From positions 1-51,681 of the forward strand of contig NZ_SUKC01000023.1 in the NCBI RefSeq assembly GCF_005047635.1: 51,681 bases of DNA. Reading direction: 5' to 3'. Source of the stretch: Arthrobacter sp. CAU 1506. GTDB taxonomy: Bacteria; Actinomycetota; Actinomycetes; Actinomycetales; Micrococcaceae. Shown here piece by piece: positions 32,807-40,112 of this stretch. Every line of letters begins with the position of its first letter. The stretch's first letter is position 1. The notes beneath the pieces were generated by a model. It was not told the DNA's origin. It made no database searches and saw only the letters and a list, made by a program, of their open reading frames with translations. A program made the position numbers and the translations under genes.

Positions 32807-35665
32807 TTAGACCCTGGCCCATCGGTTGTTGATCGCGTCGTAGACACCCACCAGCGTTTCCTCGCCCGCGCTGTTGATGCGCCACATCTCTGCGCCGTCA
32901 CGAAGATTCGTTCCACCATTGACTTTGAGTTCTGGTAAGACAGGGGTGCCGTCCACCCGGCTGCTGGTGAAGCCGTGGCCGGTGTTTGGCCAGGCAGCTG
33001 CGTCCGGCTTGATCTCGTCCCCGCGGGCATTCGCGGCCTCGGCTTTAGCTCGTTCCACATCCTCCGGCCGCTGCGGAGCATTGGTTTGATGCGCGTGCGC
33101 CCTATCGTAGCGGAGCTCCCCAACCCGCTCACGGTTGGACCAGTCGGGGATCCCAATGTTTTCCCAAGCCGCATCGTCTTTGGCCTGGAATCGGATGGCC
33201 ACCACCTCGTCGACCTTGTCGGCCTGGTAGGCGAGCCGACGGCCGGCCGCATCGTCGAGCCAGTAGTCGAGCCGCAGACCGTTGACGATATCTCCGGAGG
33301 ACGCCAACCGAGCAGTATCGGCCGCCTGGCTGACGAAGCCTCCGACCGATCCCGGATAGCGGTCGGCACCTGCGAGGACCTGGGCGGCATCGTCTACCGA
33401 CATGACCTTTTGGTAGAGGGTGTCAGGGTTTCCGGTTCCCATGGCATGACGAAGGTCGTGGATCAGCGTTGCCTGGGAGTCGGTCAGGTCGTAGTAGTAG
33501 CGGTTGGTGAACGGGGCAAGTGCCCGCTCGACGGCGCTGGCGTCCTTTGGCGGCTCCGGCCAGTTACCGTCCGGGGCACCGAATTCGCGTTCGATCAGTC
33601 CTGCCAGCTGGTTGTCGATGACCTCGTTTGGCAGCTTCCCGTCCGGGCCCCGCAGATCGTCGAGCCGGGCGAGGTCGCTCTCCGGGAGGTGCCGCTGCAG
33701 GACAGATTCTGCATCGGCCCAGTTGGCGGGGTTGCTGGAACGCGGAAGCTTGGCGATCTGGTCGGAGCGGGTGGAAACTGTGTGGGTCTCGCCGTCGATG
33801 ACCACCTCGGTGGGCCGGCCGGAATCGTCGCGGCGCACTGTCACGTCGGGTCCGGGCTCTCGGCCCGTGGCCGGGCCGTCGGAATCCGGCGGGTTCTGCG
33901 CGGCGTCCACGTCTTGGGCAGTCCGCGGAATGTCGGAGTCCGGGGTGTCCAGAGGAGTTTCGGCGTCCGCAGCGGTGCGCGGAGCCTCGGTATCCGTCGT
34001 GTTGCGCTGAGCATCCGTTTCCGGTGTGTTGCGTGGGGCCTCGACGTCCGCAGCCGTGCGCGGAGTCTCGGCCTCCGGAGTGTTCCGCGAGGACTCGGCC
34101 TCCGGAGTGTTCCGCGGCGCCTCGGTCTCCGGCGCGGAACCGCGTCCGGCGTTGGTCTCCGGGGTTTCGATCCGCTGGCCGTACTGCGGCGGTGCGGAGC
34201 GGTCCGGGAGTGTGTAGCCGGACTGGCCGGAGGGCGGCTTGGGCCCGTCGGCGTCGAAGTTCATGGTGCTGTTGGAGTTCCGGCTGGACGGCATCTCCAC
34301 GTCGAACCGGTGCGGCGTGGTGAAGCCGCCCCCGGCGGTGGCCACGCGCGGTCCGCCCAGCGCATTGGCGAAGTTGTCAGCGCTGGTGCGCACCGACGTC
34401 GTGAGGTTGTCCATGCCGGTGCGCAGGCCGGTGGAGGCGTGGCGCAGCCCGTCGGTGATGGTGTGTCCGGCGGTGCTGATGTAGGGGCGGACGGTGTTGC
34501 TGACCGTCTTGAAGCCGCTGGTGGTGACGTCGATGGCGGTGAACTTGAGGTTGCTGGAAAAGTCGAGGGCGCGTGTGGTGACGCCCGCCGTCTTGGTCAG
34601 GCCGGAGAAGTCCAGCACCTTGGAGGCCACACCGCCGGCCCGGCTGACGGCCGTGACCTTGTTGGCCACGCCGCCGACCTTTGCGGCAGCTCCGCCACCG
34701 GCGGTGAGCAGGATGGCGGACAGATCGAACGCGGTGGCACCGGCCGCGTAGGCCGGATCGCGCTGCCAGTCGTCCCAGTGGATCGCTGCCTTGCCGACGG
34801 CGAGCAGTTCCTCGCCGGCCTTCTTGACCGTTCCCGGGCCGCCGATCTTCTCGGCCACCACTGCGGTGATCGGGCTGGAGACAATGGCCACGTTCAGGGC
34901 GATCTGGCCGATGCCCTTCCAGGTGGCCGCGAAGGTTTCCCCGTCGGTGAAGTTGACCATGTTCCAGAGGCCGGTCACCGTGCCGGTGATGCCGCTCCAG
35001 ACGCCTTTGCCAAAGGACACCACGCCGTCCCAGGCATCGCGGTACCAGGGCTTGTCCCACTCCGTGGGCTTGCCCCAGGGGATATGGCCTTCCCCGGTGG
35101 CGGAATCCAGTTGTTCGGCCGAGTAACCGTAGGCCTGCTGCCCGGTGCCCGGGCCGTCCTGCGTGGTCTCCACCAGGGTGATGCCACCGTACAGCGCGGT
35201 GATGGCATTGTGGCAGGTGCGTTCGGCCGCCATGTGCTCGGCCGCCAGTGCGTTGGCGTCCTTGAGGAGCTGGTTGTCGTCGTTGACCAGGTCCTCTTCC
35301 TTGCGCCAGTCATCGCCTTCACTGGCGATCCGCGACCGGACGCCATGCCAGCGGACCACCAGCGCGTCATAGCGCGCCTTGAAGGTGTCGGCCCAGTCGG
35401 CGAATGTTTCGATGGCCGACTTGATGGCGGCGGTGTCGGCCTTGATCTCCTCTGCGGTGGTCTTGACCGGTTTGACCGCAACATAGACCTGGGGTGCTTC
35501 CGGCGACTTGTAGACCGCTTCCAGCCCGCTCCAGTCGCTCTCGATCAGCTCGACGGCGTCGACAATGCCCTCGGCCGTCTCATCCAGCGTCCGGGCGTGC
35601 GTGCGCAGCAGTTCGGCGTCGGGCCGCGGCGGGTATGCCTCGGCATACGGATCCCAGGCCGTCAT
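32807..35665 (-). CDS. T7SS polymorphic toxin-like protein, 952 residues
   Basis: The layout is that of a type VII-secreted polymorphic toxin. Residues 1-170 are helical with a WXG100/LXG-like look (LDETAEGIVDAVELIESDWSG). Residues 200-450 are Gly/Ala-rich and partly hydrophobic (IALNVAIVSSPITAVVAEKI; TAFDLSAILLTAGGGAAAKV), like a pre-toxin or membrane-passing part. Residues 511-597 are a linker of about nine degenerate ten-residue repeats (EAPRNTPEAE type). Residues 600-952 form the variable C-terminal domain, ending in GHGFTSSRVDG, DGAEMWRI and EETLVGVYD. No known nuclease or protease motif is seen. The last 180 residues match the 300-residue protein downstream. The gene follows WXG100 and DUF6507 genes and precedes three putative immunity copies. 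Confidence 0.75.
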   Translation of the reverse strand: MTAWDPYAEAYPPRPDAELLRTHARTLDETAEGIVDAVELIESDWSGLEAVYKSPEAPQVYVAVKPVKTTAEEIKADTAAIKSAIETFADWADTFKARYDALVVRWHGVRSRIASEGDDWRKEEDLVNDDNQLLKDANALAAEHMAAERTCHNAITALYGGITLVETTQDGPGTGQQAYGYSAEQLDSATGEGHIPWGKPTEWDKPWYRDAWDGVVSFGKGVWSGITGTVTGLWNMVNFTDGETFAATWKGIGQIALNVAIVSSPITAVVAEKIGGPGTVKKAGEELLAVGKAAIHWDDWQRDPAYAAGATAFDLSAILLTAGGGAAAKVGGVANKVTAVSRAGGVASKVLDFSGLTKTAGVTTRALDFSSNLKFTAIDVTTSGFKTVSNTVRPYISTAGHTITDGLRHASTGLRTGMDNLTTSVRTSADNFANALGGPRVATAGGGFTTPHRFDVEMPSSRNSNSTMNFDADGPKPPSGQSGYTLPDRSAPPQYGQRIETPETNAGRGSAPETEAPRNTPEAESSRNTPEAETPRTAADVEAPRNTPETDAQRNTTDTEAPRTAADAETPLDTPDSDIPRTAQDVDAAQNPPDSDGPATGREPGPDVTVRRDDSGRPTEVVIDGETHTVSTRSDQIAKLPRSSNPANWADAESVLQRHLPESDLARLDDLRGPDGKLPNEVIDNQLAGLIEREFGAPDGNWPEPPKDASAVERALAPFTNRYYYDLTDSQATLIHDLRHAMGTGNPDTLYQKVMSVDDAAQVLAGADRYPGSVGGFVSQAADTARLASSGDIVNGLRLDYWLDDAAGRRLAYQADKVDEVVAIRFQAKDDAAWENIGIPDWSNRERVGELRYDRAHAHQTNAPQRPEDVERAKAEAANARGDEIKPDAAAWPNTGHGFTSSRVDGTPVLPELKVNGGTNLRDGAEMWRINSAGEETLVGVYDAINNRWARV
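33878..34135 (-). repeat. Degenerate 30-bp repeats in the toxin linker
   Basis: About nine units encoding E-A-P-R-N-T-P-E-A-E-like decapeptides (residues 511-597), with variants RTAAD and RNTTD. Acidic, proline-rich and probably unfolded, separating the secreted N-terminal part from the C-terminal domain. Confidence 0.75.
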
Positions 35666-35786
35666 TGATTCCCCTTAGGTGGTGCGAGATGTGGTGCGAG
35701 AGACGTGTGGTGGTACGGGCTGCGTACGGCGGTGCGGGTTTCCGGCGGGCAGTGGCCGGAGACGCCGGCGTCCGCCCTTCCCCGGT

Positions 35787-36164
35787 TCAGAGTGCCTGCG
35801 GAACCGGGCCGTGAGGGCTGTGCGGGCGGGCGGACTGCTCGTCCTCGGGCAACGTGCCGATCAGGTCCTGCGCGTCGCCGGCCATCCTGGCATCTCCGAG
35901 GACGTAGGCGTTGACCGCGTCCATGGTCCCCTGGAAGGTGGTCTGCAGGCGGCCGCCGACGCTCTCCAGGCCCGGCTGGACGGTCTTCTCAGCCCAGCCG
36001 TTCAGCGCTTCCATCACCGGACCGGATTTGGAGGCTGCGGCCATCTCGGACAATTCCGTGCCGAGTGCGGGAAAGTCCTTCTCGAAGCCTTCGGTCCGCC
36101 CGCTGGCGGTGCTGACGATCGCCTGGACCTTGGTGGGGTCGATGTCCCAGCCGTCGAGTGCCAC
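35787..36164 (-). CDS. DUF6507 family protein (T7SS-linked)
   Basis: This 125-residue protein starts MALDGWDIDPTKVQAIV, which fits DUF6507, a family met in actinobacterial T7SS loci. It is helical and WXG100-sized, with NGWAEKTVQPGLESVGGRLQ in the middle and a flexible Pro/His-rich tail. It lies between the ESAT-6-like genes and the toxin-like gene on the same strand. A role as partner or co-secreted chaperone of the toxin-like protein is likely by position. Confidence 0.72.
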   Translation of the reverse strand: MALDGWDIDPTKVQAIVSTASGRTEGFEKDFPALGTELSEMAAASKSGPVMEALNGWAEKTVQPGLESVGGRLQTTFQGTMDAVNAYVLGDARMAGDAQDLIGTLPEDEQSARPHSPHGPVPQAL

Positions 36165-36236
36165 TGCTGTCCGCCTTCCGTACTAGTTGTTGCCCATGCC
36201 CTGGGTGTTGCCCGGTGCCTGCACAGTGCGGCGGTG

Positions 36237-36542
36237 CTAGATGTTGGCGATCTTCCCGCCGGCGGTCTTGATGGTGCTGCCCGCAGTGCTCTTGGCGTCC
36301 TCCAGCAGCTTGTGCACGTCGGCCATGATGCCGGCGAAAGCAATACCGGCGTCGGCCCAGGCCTGCTCCACCCGGTCGTACTGCTCGGCGATGTCGGTGG
36401 CCTGGAACTTGGCCTGCAGGTCCGCGGCGTCCTTCTTGCGGGTCTCCACCAGCGCGTTGAGCTTCTTCTTCACCCGGTCCAGGTTGTCCTGGGCCTGCGA
36501 TGCTCCGCCGTCCGAAAAGGCGAATGAATTCTGGTCTGCCAT
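36237..36542 (-). CDS. ESAT-6-like small helical protein
   Basis: This 101-residue protein is almost wholly helical (QAQDNLDRVKKKLNALVETR; DLQAKFQATDIAEQYDRVEQ), with the central turn in AWADAGIAF and a glycine-ending tail. It matches the so-called pore-forming ESAT-6 family of WXG100-like proteins. Such proteins form dimers and are exported by EccC or help larger substrates. GGAGG lies just upstream of the ATG. It is the second gene of the effector arm. Confidence 0.75.
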   Translation of the reverse strand: MADQNSFAFSDGGASQAQDNLDRVKKKLNALVETRKKDAADLQAKFQATDIAEQYDRVEQAWADAGIAFAGIMADVHKLLEDAKSTAGSTIKTAGGKIANI

Positions 36543-36647
36543 GATGTTTCCTCCCTCATGCCCGGCCGTGGCCGGAAAGTCTCTGATCGGTGCCTGCGTC
36601 TGGTGACCGCTGCTGGCGGCCGGTTGCCGCTCGATGCGGCGGGAGCA

Positions 36648-36995
36648 CTAGCCGCGGTTGCGGAAGACGGCGTCGTCCCAGGCGGCCTTGCCCTCGGTGG
36701 CGTCGGCGTCGTCGGCCTGCTGCTGCTCGCCCAGCTGCATGGTGGTGTTGACCTCGGACTGGCCCTGCTGGATGGACACCAACGACTTCTGCAGTCCGGA
36801 AGCCACCATGTTGGCCCGGCCCATGATGCCCTTGAACTTCTCCCAGAAGTCACCGGCCGTGTTGCTGCGCATCGGCTCCGGGACGGCCTCGAGTTCCTTC
36901 ATCAGGGCCTGCAACTCGGTGTCGGCCGCCGCGCTGGCCTTGCCGGCGTCGACGAACGCGCTCTTCTCCATCTTGATGAACTGGTTGCCGCTCAT
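36648..36995 (-). CDS. WXG100-family T7SS substrate
   Basis: This 115-residue protein starts at the ATG at 36995 after a good GGAGG; the frame is open to 37145 without similarity. It has two helical halves (FVDAGKASAAADTELQALMK; GLQKSLVSIQQGQSEVNTTM) around FWEKFKGIMG, in place of a strict W-x-G turn. It opens the effector arm. The 270 bases between it and the rightward arm (36996-37265) must hold both promoters; I could not fix them. Confidence 0.75.
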   Translation of the reverse strand: MSGNQFIKMEKSAFVDAGKASAAADTELQALMKELEAVPEPMRSNTAGDFWEKFKGIMGRANMVASGLQKSLVSIQQGQSEVNTTMQLGEQQQADDADATEGKAAWDDAVFRNRG

Positions 36996-37265
36996 TGCTC
37001 CACCTCCGTGCCCCATCGGGGCTGTCGCTGCCGCTGTGCCGGCGGGCATGGCTCGTCCGCCGAATGCCGGGTTGCCGCCCGGCCGGTTGTCTTGAGACGG
37101 TTCCCCGCCTTTACCATGGAACGCGCTGGCGAGCACCGGCGTCAATCGCAGTTAATGGGTACATCTCCCCATCCTGCGCGGGTCCGGGGCGGATTTGTCC
37201 ATCAATTGGAACGATAAGCTCAAGAAGCGACACACCGGAAAACCGCACCGCGTGGGAGGAGAGAG

Positions 37266-37595
37266 ATGGCGCACGACTACGACAATCAGCTCATCGAGTC
37301 CGTGGCTGTCCGACGGGCCCGCCTGACCACTGCCCTGCTCTACGGCAACAACCCGCTGCAGCGCCGGTGGAAGTCCAGCGTGCGCACCTTCTTCTTCAGC
37401 GTGGCACTGGCCGCGGTGATCGCCGCCGTCTGCGTCGGCTATTCGTTTGTGACCAACCTGCTCGAAGACCTGCGCGAGCAACAGCAGCAGCGCGCCGCAT
37501 CCGCCGTCGTCCTCCAGCTCGGTAGCGAATCAATGTACGACGACGGCGGCGCCGGTTTCCGTCTCGACCTCACCCCGCATTCAGGAGCCGCCTGA
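37266..37595 (+). CDS. One-helix T7SS membrane protein resembling the EccB N-terminus
   Basis: This 109-residue protein has a basic cytosolic part, one membrane helix (TFFFSVALAAVIAAVCVGYS, about residues 45-64) and a short outer tail of 45 residues. The order R-L-T-T-A-L-L-Y-G-N-N-P-L-Q-R-R-W ... helix is like the start of EccB (a D-P-L-Q stretch before its single helix), but the large periplasmic domain of EccB is absent. The gene starts the secretion arm with GGAGGAGAGAG upstream and is two bases from eccD. The EccB link is my inference from pattern and place. Confidence 0.6.
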   Translation: MAHDYDNQLIESVAVRRARLTTALLYGNNPLQRRWKSSVRTFFFSVALAAVIAAVCVGYSFVTNLLEDLREQQQQRAASAVVLQLGSESMYDDGGAGFRLDLTPHSGAA

Positions 37596-37597
37596 CC

Positions 37598-38923
37598 ATG
37601 GCCGAAACCTTTACCCGCGTCACGGTGGCCGGGCCGCAGCGCCATGTGGATGTGCTGCTGCCCTCGCAGACCCCTACCGGCCTGCTGCTGCCGCAGATCC
37701 TGGAACTGCTGGACGACCAGCCGACCTCCGCCGTCTCGGTCAAGACGCTGATCACTCCTGCGGGCGACCCGGTCCGTGAGGACGCCTCGCTCAGTGACGC
37801 AGGGATCGCCGACGGCGCCATGCTGCGGCTGGTGAACGTGTCCGAGGCGCCGCCCGCGCCGGTGGTGTACGACATCACCGACGCCGTGGTGGAACAGACC
37901 GAGGACATCGGCGGCCGCTGGACCGAGCGGGTCCGCCGGGCCACGGGAGCCGTCTTCGCCGCCGCGGGACTGTATTTGGGCGTGCACGTGCTGCTCGACG
38001 ACGTGTCCATCGGCTTGGCCGCCGCGGTCTTTTTCGGCGTCGCAGCAGTGCTGCTGGGCACCGGCATCTATCTGGGCCGGGCCACAGCCACGGTGCTGGG
38101 CCCGCTGCTGGTCGGCACCGGCTGGCTGCTGACTGTGGGCGGCGTGCTGCGGCTGCCAGCCGGCCCCGGGATGCACGTACTGCTGGCCGCAGCGGTAAGC
38201 GCGGTAGCGCTGGTGTGTGCGGGCCTGATCTCGCGACGACCGCGTGCCTTGCTGTCCGCTGCCGGCCTGCTGGCCCTGCTCACCCTGTTCTGGGCCGCGT
38301 CGCTGGCCTTTTTCGGCACTCCGGTGCAGGCCGCCAGCGTTGCCGCGCTGCTGAGCTGCGCCACCCTGGGTTTGCTGCCGCAGATCGCCCTGTCCGTCTC
38401 CGGTTTGGCCACGCTGGACGACCGCCGGGCCAAAGGCGGCCGGATCGGACGCACGGACGTGCATGTGGCGATCGGTTCCGCGCACCGCGGGCTCAGCCTG
38501 GGCACCGCCTTGGTGGCGGTTTCGGTGGCCACCGGCTTGTGGATTCTGGGCACGGACACCCAGTGGCAGGTCTGGACCATGCCGCTGGTCGGATGCCTGG
38601 CCTTGGCCACCGGGCTGCGCGCGCGTGCCTTCCCGCTGGCCCCGGACCGCATCGCGCTCTATCTGGCCGCGGCCGTCGGAACGCTGGCGCTGGCCCGTTC
38701 GGTGCTGGCCTTCGCCCCCGCCCAGGGCTGGCTGGTGGCGGCCGGCCTGCTGGTGCTGGCCGTCGCGGTCGTGATCTCACTGACCGTGACGCTGGCCGAC
38801 CATTCCGCGGCGAAACTGCGCCTGCTCGCCAACCGGTTCGAGACGCTGGCCATCCTGGCCTCGGTCCCGCTGATCATCGGCCTGTTCGGCATCTTCGCAT
38901 CGCTGCTGACCACCTTCGACTGA
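37598..38923 (+). CDS. eccD: T7SS membrane channel protein EccD
   Basis: This 441-residue protein has an N-terminal ubiquitin-like domain (residues 1-85; RVTVAGPQRHVDVLLPSQTP and LSDAGIADGAMLRL) and about eleven membrane helices from residue 120 on. This is the structure of EccD, which forms the main membrane ring of the T7SS with EccC. Its ATG follows the previous stop by two bases. The MinD-like gene follows 19 bases later. Confidence 0.9.
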   Translation: MAETFTRVTVAGPQRHVDVLLPSQTPTGLLLPQILELLDDQPTSAVSVKTLITPAGDPVREDASLSDAGIADGAMLRLVNVSEAPPAPVVYDITDAVVEQTEDIGGRWTERVRRATGAVFAAAGLYLGVHVLLDDVSIGLAAAVFFGVAAVLLGTGIYLGRATATVLGPLLVGTGWLLTVGGVLRLPAGPGMHVLLAAAVSAVALVCAGLISRRPRALLSAAGLLALLTLFWAASLAFFGTPVQAASVAALLSCATLGLLPQIALSVSGLATLDDRRAKGGRIGRTDVHVAIGSAHRGLSLGTALVAVSVATGLWILGTDTQWQVWTMPLVGCLALATGLRARAFPLAPDRIALYLAAAVGTLALARSVLAFAPAQGWLVAAGLLVLAVAVVISLTVTLADHSAAKLRLLANRFETLAILASVPLIIGLFGIFASLLTTFD

Positions 38924-38942
38924 CTCAGGCTGGGATTGACCT

Positions 38943-40112
38943 ATGGAACCGATTTCACGCAGGGACTCAATCGCGCGGGAGCAAGCCGCCGCAGGCCACC
39001 TCACCGCGGGTCAGCTCACCGCAGGCCAGCCCCTTCCGGGCAGCGCGCCGCTGGGCGCCCCGTCGGGTGCCGGCCTCCAGGGCGCCCTGCCGGGTGCCGG
39101 CCTCCAGAGCGCCCTGCCGGGAGCCAGTCTCCCGGGTGTGGCGCAGGCGGCTGATCCGTGGAGCTCGCCGGCACCGACTGCCGGGCCGGAGGGAGCCGGA
39201 CCGTTCGAGTCCGAGGCCGAACGACGCCGCCGCCGGCTGCGCAGCCGTCCCGGCGAGCCGTGGCTGGTCCGCACCGCGCGCGCCGCGAAGGGCCTGGTGT
39301 CCTCCGACGACTACCCGCAGCGGCTGGTCGCCGCCACCGCCGGCGCCCAGGCCGCCGTCAGCACGGGGCGCCGGATCGCCGTGATCGGCAGCCGGGGTGG
39401 AGCCGGCAAGACCACGACGGCGGCGCTGCTGGCTTCGCTCTATGCCGCGGCCCGGCAGGACACCATTGCAGCCGTGGACCTGGCGCCTGCCGGCGGCACC
39501 TTGGCGCTGCGCCTCGGCGTGCCGGACGCACCGGCCATCGACGCCGCCGCAGCGGTGCTGCAGCAGGAGCCCGCCGCGGGCGCCGACGAGTTGCGACGGC
39601 TGCTGGCCGCCGCGGGCGCCAATCTGTGGGTGGCAGGCGAGCGGACGCTCGGCGGACATGCCGGAAGCGCGGCGCTTTCTGCAGCCGGCCAGAGCATTTC
39701 CCGCTACTGCCCGGTGGCGGTCTACGACTGCACCACCGGCCCGGGCGAGAATCCGGACACCAACTGGGCCATCGGTGCCGCCCAATTGGCCGTGCTGGTG
39801 GCCCCCGCCTCGGTGGCCGGGGTCCAGGACGTGCGCCGGACGGCCGCAGCGTGGGCGGCTACGCCCGCACTGGCCGGCACCGGACTGCTGGCGGTGCTGA
39901 CCCAGACCGATGCTCAGGCACCGCTGGACCCGATGTCCGAAGCCAAGGCGCTGGCCGGGGACGGACTCACCGTGCTGCCGCTAGGCTACGACCGGCATCT
40001 GTCCAGCGGCGTGGAGTTCAATCCCGGACTGATGTCCCGTGCGGTCCGGTTGCAGGCGGCGGAGCTCGCCTCCACCGCCTTGGCCCTGGCAATGGAGCAC
40101 ACCGGCCAATGA
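38943..40112 (+). CDS. MinD-like ATPase with repetitive N-terminus
   Basis: This 389-residue protein has an N-terminal Pro/Gly/Ala-rich region with three 27-bp repeats (LQGALPGAG type, about residues 38-65) and a ParA/MinD-type ATPase domain. The deviant Walker A is VIGSRGGAGKTTTAALLA, followed by AAVDLAPAGGTLALRLG and YDCTTGPGE. It is built like mycobacterial EspI, with a disordered head and MinD-like end, and it overlaps eccC by four bases. A regulatory or energy-linked role in secretion is likely. The disordered head is probably not conserved. Confidence 0.82.
   Translation: MEPISRRDSIAREQAAAGHLTAGQLTAGQPLPGSAPLGAPSGAGLQGALPGAGLQSALPGASLPGVAQAADPWSSPAPTAGPEGAGPFESEAERRRRRLRSRPGEPWLVRTARAAKGLVSSDDYPQRLVAATAGAQAAVSTGRRIAVIGSRGGAGKTTTAALLASLYAAARQDTIAAVDLAPAGGTLALRLGVPDAPAIDAAAAVLQQEPAAGADELRRLLAAAGANLWVAGERTLGGHAGSAALSAAGQSISRYCPVAVYDCTTGPGENPDTNWAIGAAQLAVLVAPASVAGVQDVRRTAAAWAATPALAGTGLLAVLTQTDAQAPLDPMSEAKALAGDGLTVLPLGYDRHLSSGVEFNPGLMSRAVRLQAAELASTALALAMEHTGQ

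Noticed and set aside
32975-35668. An 897-codon open frame opposite the toxin-like gene.
   Set aside because: Glycine/valine/arginine-rich shadow of the real gene; the WXG100-DUF6507-toxin-immunity order on the minus strand explains the region.
39158-40108. An upstream extension of the eccC frame giving a 1710-residue protein.
   Set aside because: This part overlaps the MinD-like gene in another frame and is Arg/Gly-rich; the ATG at 40109 with ATGA overlap gives the family start.
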